64,000 nucleotides of DNA, taken from the NCBI RefSeq assembly GCF_030408395.1, contig NZ_CP046980.1:434001-498000 (forward strand), read 5' to 3'. The position numbers and the translations under genes were made by a program. The stretch's first letter is position 1; every line of letters starts with the position of its first letter. Positions 45,443 through 55,131 of the stretch are shown piece after piece. Origin of the DNA: Corynebacterium aquatimens. GTDB lineage: Bacteria; Actinomycetota; Actinomycetes; Mycobacteriales; Mycobacteriaceae. The notes beneath the pieces were generated by a model that ran no database searches, was not told the DNA's origin, and saw only the letters and a program-made list of their open reading frames with translations.

Positions 45443-46531
45443 GTGAACATGGCTGATAACGAATTGCCAGCAACAGAACACGACGACCGTGGTGCCGGCC
45501 CCGCCACGAGGACTGAACCTGTCGTGACTGGCTCCACCGGAACCCCCATTTCCAAGGGGCAGGACCCGGCCACCAGCGGAACGCCAGAAGCTGGCGCATC
45601 CGGTTCTCAGAATGGCGTGAAGCGCCCCGGCGACCGCGTCTTCGAAGCACTCTCCACCATCTCCGCAGCGCTGATCACCGTGATCATCGCCGCCATCGGT
45701 ATCTTCCTGATCTACCAGGCGATTATTCCGTTGTCCCGCAACGCCGAAAACTTCTTCACCTACACCGGTGAGTGGGACACCCCGGGCGAAGGACCGATGA
45801 AGTTCGGTATCCCGAACCTCTTCCTGTCCACCGTGACGATCTCCCTGATCGCTTTGATCATCGCTATGCCGGTGGCCCTCGCGATTGCACTCTTCCTCTC
45901 TAACTACGCACCTAAGCAGCTGGTTCGCCCGCTGTCGACCCTGGTCGACATGCTCGCTGCAGTTCCGTCGATCGTTTACGGTGTGTGGGGTGCACAGATT
46001 CTCGGCCCAGCCCTGAAGCCCTTCTACGAGTGGCTCAACAACCTCTTCGGCGGATTCATCCTCTTCAACAATGAGGGCTCCCCGTCGTTCGACACCGGCC
46101 GTAACATGCTCACCGGTGGTATCGTTCTGGCGATCATGATCCTCCCGGTCATCGCCGCTACTGCACGTGAGATCTTCGTGCAGACCCCTCCGGGACACAT
46201 CGAGTCCGCCCTGGCGCTTGGTGCCACCCGCTGGGAGGTCATCCGCATGGCTGTTCTCCCGTTCGGTTTCTCCGGCTTCATCGCTGGTTCCATGCTTGGT
46301 CTTGGTCGCGCCCTCGGTGAGACCATGGCGCTCTACATGGTTGTCTCCCCGTCGCCCGCGTTCCGCGGTTCGCTTTTCGACGGTGGTACGACCTTCGCTA
46401 CCGCGATTGCTAACGCGTCGGGTGAGTTCAACAACGAGATTTCGGCTGGTGCCTACATTGCAGCTGGTCTGGTCCTGTTCTTGCTCACGTTCATCGTCAA
46501 CTCGATCGCCCGCGCGATCGTTAACAAGTAA
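45443..46531 (+). CDS. pstC: Phosphate ABC transporter permease PstC
   Basis: 362 aa from GTG at 45443 (AAGGA just before); ATG at 45449 is an alternative. The N-terminal 50 residues are hydrophilic and low-complexity, then six membrane helices. The permease loop 'ESALALGATRWEVIRMAVLPFGFSGFIAGSMLGLGRALGETMA' is the EAA motif contacting PstB. Works with PstA as the membrane channel. Confidence 0.96.
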   Translation: MNMADNELPATEHDDRGAGPATRTEPVVTGSTGTPISKGQDPATSGTPEAGASGSQNGVKRPGDRVFEALSTISAALITVIIAAIGIFLIYQAIIPLSRNAENFFTYTGEWDTPGEGPMKFGIPNLFLSTVTISLIALIIAMPVALAIALFLSNYAPKQLVRPLSTLVDMLAAVPSIVYGVWGAQILGPALKPFYEWLNNLFGGFILFNNEGSPSFDTGRNMLTGGIVLAIMILPVIAATAREIFVQTPPGHIESALALGATRWEVIRMAVLPFGFSGFIAGSMLGLGRALGETMALYMVVSPSPAFRGSLFDGGTTFATAIANASGEFNNEISAGAYIAAGLVLFLLTFIVNSIARAIVNK

Positions 46532-46550
46532 GTAAGGGAGAAGGAAAACA

Positions 46551-47546
46551 ATGAGTACTGCAATCCCTTCCGACGGCTCGCGCAAGGAGTCGATCGCTGC
46601 GACGGATTCCGCTGCGACCAGCACGGCAACGACCGACACGCTGGAGCAGACGCCGCGTCGCACTGACAACCCGTTCACCGACATCTCCGGTGGCCGTAAG
46701 GCCACGAACACGATCATGAACGCCCTGATGTGGATCGCCATGATCCTGGCGATGATCCCGCTCGGCTGGCTGCTCTGGACAGTGTTCGCCAACGGCTACG
46801 AGGCTGTGTTCTCCGCGTCCTGGTGGACCGAGGACATGAGCTCCGTGGGTAACCGCACCCAGGGTGGTGGTGCACTGCACGCTATCGCCGGTACCCTCGT
46901 CCAGACCCTTATCGCGTCCCTGTTCTCCATTCCGATCGGTGTGTTCACCGCTATCTACCTGGTGGAGTACGCCAACGGCAACCGCCTGGGCAAGCTCACC
47001 ACCTTCATGGTGGACATCCTCTCTGGTGTTCCGTCCATCGTTGCCGCACTGTTCATCTACGCGGTGTGGATCACCATCCTGGGTCAGCAGCGTTCCGGCT
47101 TCGCTGTGTCGCTCTCCCTGATCTTGCTTATGGTCCCGGTTGTTGTTCGTAACACCGAAGAAATGCTCCGCGTGGTTCCGATGGACCTGCGCGAGGCCTC
47201 CTACGCACTGGGTGTTCCGAAGTGGAAGACCATCGTGCGCATCGTTCTTCCGACCGCGCTGTCCGGCATCATCACCGGTATCATGCTGGCCGTCGCCCGC
47301 GTCATGGGTGAGTCCGCACCGGTGCTGATCCTTGTTGGTACGTCCCGTTCTGTGAACTGGTTCGGTATCTTCGGCGAGCCGCAGTCCTCGCTGCCGCTGT
47401 TCATGCTGGACATGTGGAACGCGAACCCGTCCATCCAGGCAGTCTCCGACCGTCTGTGGGGCGCGGCCCTGACCCTGGTGATCCTGGTGGTTGTTATCAA
47501 CCTTCTCGCCCGGTTCATCGCATCCAAGTTCTCGGTTAAGAAGTAA
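46551..47546 (+). CDS. pstA: Phosphate ABC transporter permease PstA
   Basis: 331 aa, ATG at 46551 with AAGGAG-like sequence upstream. Hydrophilic N-terminus of about 50 residues, then six helices. EAA loop 'REASYALGVPKWKTIVRIVLPTALSGIITGIMLAVARVMGESAP' present. Second channel subunit; 19 bp after pstC and 48 bp before pstB. Confidence 0.96.
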   Translation: MSTAIPSDGSRKESIAATDSAATSTATTDTLEQTPRRTDNPFTDISGGRKATNTIMNALMWIAMILAMIPLGWLLWTVFANGYEAVFSASWWTEDMSSVGNRTQGGGALHAIAGTLVQTLIASLFSIPIGVFTAIYLVEYANGNRLGKLTTFMVDILSGVPSIVAALFIYAVWITILGQQRSGFAVSLSLILLMVPVVVRNTEEMLRVVPMDLREASYALGVPKWKTIVRIVLPTALSGIITGIMLAVARVMGESAPVLILVGTSRSVNWFGIFGEPQSSLPLFMLDMWNANPSIQAVSDRLWGAALTLVILVVVINLLARFIASKFSVKK

Positions 47547-47594
47547 CCGACACCGTAGAAAACCACACACACTTTTCACTAGAGGAGAAAATCA

Positions 47595-48368
47595 ATGGCC
47601 AAGCTTGAGCTCAATGACCTCAACATTTACTACGGTGACTTCCACGCCGTGAACACCGTCAACATGAAGATCCCCGCACAGGCCGTGACCGCGTTCATCG
47701 GCCCGTCCGGTTGCGGTAAGTCCACCGTGCTCCGCACGCTGAACCGCATGCACGAGGTCATCCCTAACGCATCCGTCACCGGCCAGGTCCTGCTGGACGG
47801 CCACGACATCTACGCCAAGGACGTCGACCCGGTGTCCGTGCGCAACACCATCGGCATGGTGTTCCAGAAGGCTAACCCGTTCCCGACCATGTCCATCGAG
47901 GACAACGTTGTCGCCGGCCTGAAGCTTGCTGGCGAGAAGAACAAGTCCAAGCTGAAGGAAATCGCTGAGCGCTCCCTGCGCGGCGCAAACCTCTGGGACG
48001 AGGTCAAGGACCGTCTGGACAAGCCGGGTGGCGGCCTCTCCGGTGGTCAGCAGCAGCGTCTCTGCATCGCTCGCGCGATTGCAGTGCAGCCGGAAGTTCT
48101 GCTCATGGACGAGCCGTGCTCCGCTCTTGACCCGATCTCGACCCTGGCTGTGGAGGACCTGATCCACGAGCTGAAGGACGAGTACACCATCGTCATCGTA
48201 ACGCACAACATGCAGCAGGCAGCGCGTGTGTCCGACAAGACCGCGTTCTTCTCCCTCGAGGCAACCGGTAAGCCGGGCCAGCTCATCGAGTTCAACGACA
48301 CGACCACGATCTTCGAGAACCCTGAGCGCAAGGAGACCGAGGACTACATCGCTGGTCGCTTCGGTTAA
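47595..48368 (+). CDS. pstB: Phosphate ABC transporter ATPase PstB
   Basis: 257 aa. Walker [10 protein letters not shown] at 36-44, signature [14 protein letters not shown], Walker [13 protein letters not shown], and switch HN in [13 protein letters not shown] ribosome site before ATG. Last gene of pstSCAB, closed by a strong terminator. The next conserved gene, phoU, is cut off by an inserted IS. Confidence 0.97.
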   Translation: MAKLELNDLNIYYGDFHAVNTVNMKIPAQAVTAFIGPSGCGKSTVLRTLNRMHEVIPNASVTGQVLLDGHDIYAKDVDPVSVRNTIGMVFQKANPFPTMSIEDNVVAGLKLAGEKNKSKLKEIAERSLRGANLWDEVKDRLDKPGGGLSGGQQQRLCIARAIAVQPEVLLMDEPCSALDPISTLAVEDLIHELKDEYTIVIVTHNMQQAARVSDKTAFFSLEATGKPGQLIEFNDTTTIFENPERKETEDYIAGRFG

Positions 48369-48403
48369 ACCACCGCGGGGAGCGCTCCTGCTCCTCGAAA
48401 CTT

Positions 48404-48436
48404 AAAAAGGAGGCGGATTATCCGCCTCCTTTTTTG
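48404..48436 (+). terminator. Strong terminator after pstB
   Basis: AAAAAGGAGGCGGA and its exact complement around loop TTA, then a T run. A classical rho-independent terminator with A and T tracts on both sides, so it may act in both directions. It lies just before the IS copy. Confidence 0.92.
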
Positions 48437-48446
48437 TGCAGATCCC

Positions 48447-49851
48447 GGGTTAATAGACAAAAAGTGTGTCTGGTCGGCGTGTCGCCGGTGGGGCACGCTT
48501 TTTGTTATTTGAGGGGTCCTTTTCTGATTCCTACTGAGTGTTCGTAGTCGGTTGGGATAGCGTTGTCGTAGAAGGCTGGTCGGCCTGTTTGATGGTCGGA
48601 TTCGTTTCGGTCTTTAGTGACGAGATCGGGAACTTTGGCGAGTTGATCTTGTCCGAACCTGCACTGCCTGGCGATCTGTAATGGGGCGTCAGGCAGTTGC
48701 GTTTTCGAGTGCAGGTACCATTCGAGCATTTTGCGTTGCCGCTCTCCTGATCTGCCGCGGTGGGCGTCAGCGATGCGTTTGAGTTGGGCGTTGATCCCGC
48801 CTTCAAGACTGTTGGTGGTTGCTGCCCACCGGTCGGGTTCGAGTGCGTCTGTCGGGGGTTGGAGGTAGGTGAACAGCCAGTTGTTGCGTGAAAGGTGCAC
48901 AAGCGAGTTGTAAGCCCTACGCACACGGATATGGGTCCATTCCCATTGGTGGTTGAGGGTGCGGCGCTCTTTGGGTAGGAGTGTTTTCTCGTTGAGGAAG
49001 GCCTTGTAGACCACTGCGAAGTCGTGTAGACGCAGCGTCCATTCCCGGGCTTGGTCCACGGTGGTGATCGTGGTCAGTTTCAGCGCTAGTGCATAGATGG
49101 CCTTGCCGGCATCGGTGCGGGGGCGTGTTGTGGTGTAGCGGCGGACAACGCGTTGGGCATGGACGAGACAGCGCTGGATCAGCGTGTTGGGCCAGCAGGC
49201 TTTGATGGCGGATAAGGCGCCTTGGCCGCCGTCGAGGACGACGCATAACGGTGCGGCGATGCCGCTTAGTAGTTGAGTGTAGGCGTGGGCTGATTCGCTT
49301 TTAGCCCAGTGCCAGGCGATGACGTGGTCGCGGCTTGCGGCAACCAGCAGGCAGCCAGCGTCGGTGTAGGTGCCGTCGATGAAAATCTGGTCGTAGACCC
49401 GGTGTGGGTCTGGGGTGTTGGGAACATCGATGAGCCAAAACGGGGCGAACCGGCGGTCGAGCGTGCGGCGGGAGACGTTCAAGGTACCAGCTACGTCGTT
49501 AAGTGACGCTGTGCCAGTGACGTAGGCGTGAAACGCTGTGAAGTCCCGAGCTTGGGTTTGGTCGGTGCGGTGGCGTATGAAGGTGGCTCCGCAGTCTTTG
49601 CACCGCCACCTAGTGGAGCCTTTGGGAGTGGGACCGTTTTTCTTTGTTTCCCCATGACATGAGGGGCATCGTGGTCTGTTTGGTGTCACCGGGAAAGCAC
49701 ACCAACACCCCGCTAGCACATGAAGGTGCCATTCCGGTGGATTGAACGAAAAACGAGCCAGAATAAGGCGAAAAACCCTATTCGAGCCCGATTTATGCAG
49801 CCTGATCAGCAGATATACCGGAAATCAGACACACATTTTGTCACTTAACCC
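48447..49851 (-). mobile_element. IS1249-type (IS256 family) insertion sequence, copy 1
   Basis: 1405 bp. Ends are GGGTTAATAGACAAAAAGTG on the left and the complement of GGGTTAAGTGACAAAATGTG on the right, imperfect inverted repeats with the inner part GTGTGTCTG. Flanked by 8-bp target duplications CAGATCCC (48439-48446 and 49852-49859), typical of IS256-family insertion. One transposase gene on the minus strand. Same length as copy 2 at 58160-59564, in opposite orientation. Inserted between pstB and phoU. Confidence 0.95.
48505..49719 (-). CDS. IS1249-type transposase, copy 1
   Basis: 404 aa, intact and identical in protein to the copy at 58292-59506. N-terminal zinc finger (Cys18, 21, 40, 43), a helix-turn-helix-like stretch (LNDVAGTLNVSRRTLDRR, about 73-90), then a DDE catalytic core: Asp115 in FIDGTYTD, Asp163 in VVLDGGQG, Glu306 in NSLEGGIN. 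Start is GTG at 49719; a GTG ten codons later is an alternative. Moves the element by cut and paste or through a circle, as is known for IS256. Confidence 0.93.
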   Translation of the reverse strand: MLAGCWCAFPVTPNRPRCPSCHGETKKNGPTPKGSTRWRCKDCGATFIRHRTDQTQARDFTAFHAYVTGTASLNDVAGTLNVSRRTLDRRFAPFWLIDVPNTPDPHRVYDQIFIDGTYTDAGCLLVAASRDHVIAWHWAKSESAHAYTQLLSGIAAPLCVVLDGGQGALSAIKACWPNTLIQRCLVHAQRVVRRYTTTRPRTDAGKAIYALALKLTTITTVDQAREWTLRLHDFAVVYKAFLNEKTLLPKERRTLNHQWEWTHIRVRRAYNSLVHLSRNNWLFTYLQPPTDALEPDRWAATTNSLEGGINAQLKRIADAHRGRSGERQRKMLEWYLHSKTQLPDAPLQIARQCRFGQDQLAKVPDLVTKDRNESDHQTGRPAFYDNAIPTDYEHSVGIRKGPLK

Positions 49852-49867
49852 CAGATCCCCGAGAGTC

Positions 49868-49914
49868 AGATCCCGGGCATCAGATCGGGCCGGCTAGATC
49901 CCGGGCATCAGATC
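49868..49914. repeat. Two 19-bp direct repeats next to the IS, overlapping the phoU end
   Basis: AGATCCCGGGCATCAGATC at 49868-49886 and 49896-49914, 28 bp apart. The second contains the phoU stop codon. The IS target duplication CAGATCCC is a fragment of the same motif, so the IS landed in or next to this repeat cluster. Confidence 0.8.
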
Positions 49915-50582
49915 TGGATGGTTTTCTGGTCCGCGTAGTCTTCTGGGCTTTGCCCGGTGACTAAGAAGACGATGCGCGAAGCCACGTTGACGCAGTGGTC
50001 GGCGTAGCGTTCGTAGAAGCGGCCCACGAGGGCGAGGTCCACGGCGGCACGGTTGGATTCCTCCCAGTCGTTGGCTGTGACCGTGGACAGGATGAACCGG
50101 TGTAGCGCATCGACCTGATCGTCAACGCGGTTGACTTCCAGTGCAAGGTCGGCGTCGGGGCTGATCAACTGGTCGTCGATGAGTTCTGCCATTTCGTCGA
50201 CAAGCTTGGCTACATCGGCGACGGTGTCGCGCAGATCTGCTGGCACCACTTCACGTGGGTGGCGCAGGCGTGCTGTGTTGGCGATGTGCTTTGCCAAAGC
50301 GCCCATGCGGTTGAAATCTTCGACGATGTGGATCGACGTGATCACCTGGCGCAGTTCGCTGGCAACGGGGTTCTGGAGCGCCAGCAGTTCCATCGAGCGG
50401 TGTTCGCAGCGCTCGCGGATTTCTTTCAAAGAATCCGCCAGTGATAAAGCCTCTTCCGCGTTGTCTAGGGATGTCTCCAGCAATGCGGTGGTGGCGTTGG
50501 ACATGATTGCGCGCACGGTCTCGCTCATGACCCGCAGGTCAGAGGCGTAGGCTTCGAGATGTTCACGGTACGCGGTGCGCAT
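49908..50582 (-). CDS. phoU: Phosphate-transport regulator PhoU
   Basis: 224 aa, two three-helix bundles with the repeated (E/D)xxxD metal-binding segments (RMGALAKHIANTARL; YADHCVNVASRIVF). PhoU damps PhoR-type signalling when phosphate is ample by contacting PstB and the sensor kinase. It faces the pst operon from the opposite strand. The copy of IS1249 between pstB and phoU begins 56 bp from its stop. Confidence 0.95.
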   Translation of the reverse strand: MRTAYREHLEAYASDLRVMSETVRAIMSNATTALLETSLDNAEEALSLADSLKEIRERCEHRSMELLALQNPVASELRQVITSIHIVEDFNRMGALAKHIANTARLRHPREVVPADLRDTVADVAKLVDEMAELIDDQLISPDADLALEVNRVDDQVDALHRFILSTVTANDWEESNRAAVDLALVGRFYERYADHCVNVASRIVFLVTGQSPEDYADQKTIQI

Positions 50583-50667
50583 ACGCGTATAGTACGCCCA
50601 ACTTGTTTAAAGTACAGAACTGGGAACTTAAGTTCATGCGCGGTGCACGTCGCGTTAACCTTCGCGT

Positions 50668-51858
50668 TTACCCGCCGTTGTTCTCTACTTCTGCGCCCTC
50701 GGGCACGGTGGCGTCCTCGGGGTCATCGAGCCAGCCGTCGGGCAGCACGATCTTGCCGGCGGAGCCCTGGCGGCCGCGCGCGGAGTCCGCTTCGGAGGCC
50801 TTGTCTGTGGCATCCGCGATGGGGGACAGCTGGGTGCGCAGCTCCTCCAGGGTAGAGACGCGGGTGAGAGCGGAGCGGAATTCACCGCCGACGGGGAAGC
50901 CGCGGAAATACCAGCCGACGTGCTTGCGCAGCTCACGCACGCCCCGGTCTTCGCCGTTGTGGTCGGCCAGTAGCTCCGCGTGACGGTAGACAATCCGGGC
51001 AACTTCGCCCAGGGTGGGTTCCGGCGGAACCTCTTCACCGCGTAGTTGCGCGCCCAACTGCGCAAACAGCCACGGGCGCCCCAGGCAGCCACGGCCAACT
51101 TCGACGCCAGCGCAGCCGGTCTGCGCCATCATGCGCGCCGCGTCATCGGGGGCGAAAATATCGCCATTGCCCAGCACCGGAACCCCGGTGCCGGCCATGT
51201 GGTCCACCAGGCGGGTGATCTCGTCCCACCTGGCAGCGCCCGAGTAGCGCTGCGCCCCGGTGCGCGCGTGCAAAGTTACGGCCGCCGCGCCCTCCTCGGC
51301 GGCGATTCGCCCCGCGTCAAGGTGCGTGTGGTGCTCATCGTCGATGCCCACGCGGAATTTCACGGTCACTGGAATGCCCGATCCTTCGGCGGCGCGCACC
51401 GCGGCGGCGACGATGTTTCCGTACAACCGCCGCTTGAAGGGGATGGCGCACCCGCCGCCCTTGCGGGTCACTTTCGGGACGGGGCAGCCGAAGTTCATGT
51501 CCACGTGGTCGGCCATGTCTTGTTCGACAATCTGGCGCACGGCACGGTAGGTAAAGTCCGGATCCACTGTGTAGAGCTGCATGGAACGCGGGGTTTCCTG
51601 TGGCGCGAAGGACGTCATGTGCAGCGTTTTCGGGTTGCCCGCCACGAGCGCGCGGGCGGTGATCATCTCGCACACGTATAACCCGGATGCGGTGCCGGTG
51701 AGCTCCTGCTCGATCTCGCGGCATAGTACGCGGAACGGCATGTTAGTTACCCCGGCCATGGGCGCCAGGATCACCGGGGAGGATAAGGCCAGTCCGCCAA
51801 TGTTCAGCGTTGGCGCAGACCCGTCCGCCGCGGGGGTTACAGGAGCAGTCGTAGTCAT
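50668..51858 (-). CDS. dusB: tRNA-dihydrouridine synthase DusB
   Basis: FMN enzyme reducing uridines in tRNA D-loops. 396 aa. TIM-barrel start 'SPVILAPMAGVTNMPFRVLCRE', catalytic Cys in NFGCPVPKVTRKGGG, and VTVKFRVGID for tRNA binding. The C-terminal extension is low-complexity and acidic. Monocistronic, between phoU and cydC. Confidence 0.93.
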   Translation of the reverse strand: MTTTAPVTPAADGSAPTLNIGGLALSSPVILAPMAGVTNMPFRVLCREIEQELTGTASGLYVCEMITARALVAGNPKTLHMTSFAPQETPRSMQLYTVDPDFTYRAVRQIVEQDMADHVDMNFGCPVPKVTRKGGGCAIPFKRRLYGNIVAAAVRAAEGSGIPVTVKFRVGIDDEHHTHLDAGRIAAEEGAAAVTLHARTGAQRYSGAARWDEITRLVDHMAGTGVPVLGNGDIFAPDDAARMMAQTGCAGVEVGRGCLGRPWLFAQLGAQLRGEEVPPEPTLGEVARIVYRHAELLADHNGEDRGVRELRKHVGWYFRGFPVGGEFRSALTRVSTLEELRTQLSPIADATDKASEADSARGRQGSAGKIVLPDGWLDDPEDATVPEGAEVENNGG

Positions 51859-51909
51859 CGCCCACCATTGTGGCCGTGGGCGGCGCGAATGCCAAAAGAG
51901 GACTTGTGC

Positions 51910-53523
51910 TTAGGGGGCGGGGAAGATCTCTACGCCTACAGGTCCGTCGGTGTGGGTCACGGCGATCACGCTGCGCTGCGCCCGCGCGCCAGGCAGCGGC
52001 GAACGCATGAGGATGTCCTGAAACGCTGCGGCATCATCGGGGGAGAGGTGGGCGAAGGGTTCGTCGAGAAGCAAAAGCTCCGCCTCGCTCACGAGGGCCC
52101 GCGCGAGGAGCAGTCGCCGTCGCTGGCCAGACGACAGGGAGTCGGCGCCGTCGTGAAGCATGAAGCTCAGCTCGAAATCAAGGCCCACCGCGGCGAGGGC
52201 TTCGCACATGAGCTCGTCGCTTGCCTGCGGGTTAGCCACGGTGAGGTTCTCGCGGATCGTTGTGGCGAAGACCCACGCGTCCTCAGCGAAAAATCGCGCG
52301 GACCTCGGCGCGCTCACCGTTCCTCCAGCTGGCGGCAGCAGCCCCGCGACAGTCGCGAGCATCGTCGTCTTGCCGCATCCACTCGGCCCCCGCACGAGCA
52401 TTCGCTGGCCGGGTTCAAGCTCAAAATCCCACACCGTGTCACCGTGGATGGTTTCCAAAGCCTTCACAGAGCATTTGCTTATCGACGATTCCCCTCCCCC
52501 CAATTCCGATTCCCCTGCGGCGTCGATGAGGCGCTCCAACCTGTTAGCCGAGCGGCTCGCCGCGTCGGCGTGGATAGCTGCGGCGGGCAGCGGACCGTGT
52601 GCTTCAAACGCAGCAAGCGGGAGCATGACCAGCATCCCCACCCAGGTGGGGTCCCCGCCGGCAGTGGCGTAGTGGCTCACCGCGACCCAGAGGACACCGA
52701 GTGCCGTGAGCCCGGTGGCCCAGGCCTGCAGCGCCGCGGCTGTTGCCTCAGGGCGGGTGGCATCAACCCATGCGCGTGAGGCCTCGCGTGATTGGGCGGT
52801 GGCGTACTCGATTTGGTTGTCGGCACGACCAGCGGCGGCGTATTCCACGCGGTCGGTGAGCACACTGTCCAAGGCCGCGAGGAACGCCGCTTCCGATTCG
52901 ATGAGCCGCGACGACCGCGCGGCGCGCGCGGCGAGCGCCGGGACGAGCCCTCCCGTAACGGCGAAGCCCGCTAGCATCACCGCCCCGGCGGCGGGGGAGA
53001 GGATGAAGGCGAAAACGGTAGCCGCGACCGTGAGCACCGCCGCCACCCCAGCCGGCACCACGGAGCGCACGATGAAATCCGTGATCCTCTCCGTATCCGC
53101 GACCAGGCGGGTCTGCGCCTCCGCGCGGGTCAGGTGCTGTGACGCATGCTGGGACTCATTCGGGGACCCATAAGGTGGCACAGCCCCATAAGACAACTCG
53201 GCCGCCTGGGCGTCGTAGATCCGCGCGCGCAGCGTCGTGAGCGCATCCAACGCCAAGCGGTGGCTGACTAAACGGTCAAGGTAGCGGAACACTGCCCGGG
53301 AAATGCCCAACGCGCGCACTGACGTCACCGCGATAGACAGGTCCAGCACCGGCGGCATCTCCCACGCACGCGTAATCAGCCATCCCGACACCACCGTCAA
53401 ACTCAGCGCCGCGAGCAAAGTTATCGAGCCCGCGATGATCGGACTCACCAGGTCACGCGGCCGCACCCCAGCGAGCCGCAAAAGGCGGGCCAACGTCCGC
53501 ACAGAAGCTGTAAGCGACTTCAC
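51910..53523 (-). CDS. cydC: Thiol reductant ABC exporter subunit CydC
   Basis: 537 aa, six-helix ABC exporter half with Walker A GPSGCGKTT near 380, signature SSGQRRRLLLARAL and Walker B LLLDEPFAHL. With CydD it exports cysteine or glutathione-like thiols needed for cytochrome bd maturation. GTG start overlaps the cydD stop by 4 bp, so translation is coupled. The helical part is more divergent than in CydD. Confidence 0.93.
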   Translation of the reverse strand: MKSLTASVRTLARLLRLAGVRPRDLVSPIIAGSITLLAALSLTVVSGWLITRAWEMPPVLDLSIAVTSVRALGISRAVFRYLDRLVSHRLALDALTTLRARIYDAQAAELSYGAVPPYGSPNESQHASQHLTRAEAQTRLVADTERITDFIVRSVVPAGVAAVLTVAATVFAFILSPAAGAVMLAGFAVTGGLVPALAARAARSSRLIESEAAFLAALDSVLTDRVEYAAAGRADNQIEYATAQSREASRAWVDATRPEATAAALQAWATGLTALGVLWVAVSHYATAGGDPTWVGMLVMLPLAAFEAHGPLPAAAIHADAASRSANRLERLIDAAGESELGGGESSISKCSVKALETIHGDTVWDFELEPGQRMLVRGPSGCGKTTMLATVAGLLPPAGGTVSAPRSARFFAEDAWVFATTIRENLTVANPQASDELMCEALAAVGLDFELSFMLHDGADSLSSGQRRRLLLARALVSEAELLLLDEPFAHLSPDDAAAFQDILMRSPLPGARAQRSVIAVTHTDGPVGVEIFPAP

Positions 53524-55127
53524 AGCTCAACCACCTCGTCTGCGATCGCAGTAACGCGATGGTCGTGCGAGGCCACGATCACGATGCGGCCCTCGTCAGC
53601 CAATCGGCGCAGCTGCGCCACTATACGAGGCACGAGCTCGGGGGACAGGTGGGCCGTAGGTTCGTCGGCAAGCACGATGCGTGCCTTAGACGTAAACAAC
53701 CGCGCGAGCCCAATCCTTTGTAACTGACCCGCCGACACGCCCGCTCCGCCGACACCCACCGGGTGATCCAGCGGCAGGTCCAACTCCGCCGCCTCACACG
53801 CGCCGGGCACCGCATGTGGGGGCGCGCCGAACAACGCCACGTTGCTTCCCGCCGTCCCCGGAACCGTCGCCGGGCGGGCCGGGACGTAGACGGAGCCCAC
53901 GCCCACCCCAACGCCATCCACGACGCCCCTGACTGCCGCATCCGGCAGCGCACCCACAAGCGCTAGAAGCGTCGTCGACTTGCCCGACCCGTTCGCGCCG
54001 GTCAAAACGGTGATCTCCCCGGGGCGCGCGGTGAAAGACAGATCGCTCGGCCGTACGCCGTCGCGGCCGTGCACGCTGAGGCCCGACACAACCACGCCCG
54101 CGTGCGCACCGTCCGTCACCCCGCGGAGGTAGCTGCCGGTGAGCTCTGGGGGCGCGTCGATAAGCATGAGAACCTCATCGGCAGCCGTGATGCCGTCGGC
54201 GGCGGCGTGGAAACTGCCTCCCACTCGGCGCACAGGGTTGAAGACCTCCGGGATGATGATCAACACAGTCAGACCTGCGACCAGGGACACATCCCCGGAC
54301 ACCAGACGCAGGCCAATACTCACCGCGACCAACGCGATCGACAGCGTGGCCAGAAACTCCAACGCGAAAGACGACAAAAACGCCAGGCGCAGAACGCCCA
54401 TCGTCGCGCGGGCATGTCGCGACCCACCGTCGCGGATCTGGGCGGCTGGCCGTGCTGCGGCGTGCAACGCGCGCAGCGTCGGCGCCCCGGCGAGAAGATC
54501 TGCCAACTGACCGCCCAGCGCCGCTGTGGTGGCGAGCCGTTTCTCCGTCCGGTCCCGCGTGAGGGTACCAATCAACACCATGAAAATTGGGATGAGCGGA
54601 AGCGTCACCACCGCGAAAACAGCTGAGACCCAGTCGAAATAGAGCACCACGGCGAGGGCCACCGGAGTGGAAATCACCGTCGCGATCAGCGCAGGGAGAA
54701 ACTCAGTGAGGTACGGCCGAAAGTCGTCCATCCCGCGCGTGAGAACGTGGCGCCAGTGGCTGGCGTGTTCCTGCACGACGCGGGGGTCGCGGCCCGTCAG
54801 CGCGGTCATGGCTTGGGATCGCATGGAATCCACGACGTTGCCAACGCTTGCCTGTGCGCTGCGCGCCGCGCACCACTCCACGACGCCGTGCGCAAGCACA
54901 ACGCCAAGCAACCAGCCCAGCAGCCCGCGCACGGGGTGACCTTCAATCGCCGATGCGGCGGTGACACCAATGAGCACGCCGCGCGCGATCACCAGCATGG
55001 TTGAAAGCGCCTGAAACACACCCGTACGCACAATCAAACCGCGCACCGGGGGAACCAACCGCAGAAGCTGCGGATTGATCGGACCCCGGCGCGCGGTAGC
55101 CGAAGGTGCCTGCGGCGAATCAGCCAC
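53520..55127 (-). CDS. cydD: Thiol reductant ABC exporter subunit CydD
   Basis: 535 aa from GTG at 55127, 4 bp after cydB. Six-helix exporter domain, then ATPase with Walker A GANGSGKST, signature VSAGQLQRIGLARL and Walker B IVLADEPTAHLSP. Partner of CydC in cytochrome bd assembly. The order cydA-cydB-cydD-cydC is the common actinobacterial operon. Confidence 0.94.
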   Translation of the reverse strand: MADSPQAPSATARRGPINPQLLRLVPPVRGLIVRTGVFQALSTMLVIARGVLIGVTAASAIEGHPVRGLLGWLLGVVLAHGVVEWCAARSAQASVGNVVDSMRSQAMTALTGRDPRVVQEHASHWRHVLTRGMDDFRPYLTEFLPALIATVISTPVALAVVLYFDWVSAVFAVVTLPLIPIFMVLIGTLTRDRTEKRLATTAALGGQLADLLAGAPTLRALHAAARPAAQIRDGGSRHARATMGVLRLAFLSSFALEFLATLSIALVAVSIGLRLVSGDVSLVAGLTVLIIIPEVFNPVRRVGGSFHAAADGITAADEVLMLIDAPPELTGSYLRGVTDGAHAGVVVSGLSVHGRDGVRPSDLSFTARPGEITVLTGANGSGKSTTLLALVGALPDAAVRGVVDGVGVGVGSVYVPARPATVPGTAGSNVALFGAPPHAVPGACEAAELDLPLDHPVGVGGAGVSAGQLQRIGLARLFTSKARIVLADEPTAHLSPELVPRIVAQLRRLADEGRIVIVASHDHRVTAIADEVVEL

Positions 55128-55131
55128 TTAG

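Noticed and set aside
45413..46792. 459-aa open frame antisense to pstC and pstA
   Set aside because: Composition is Arg/Glu/His/Asp-rich low complexity from reading highly biased genes backward. It crosses two real genes.
46521..47579. 352-aa open frame antisense to pstA
   Set aside because: Same backward-reading artefact; no ribosome site or family match.
50559..50983. Open frames antisense to the dusB 3' part
   Set aside because: Arg/Ser-rich and without motifs; dusB covers the region.
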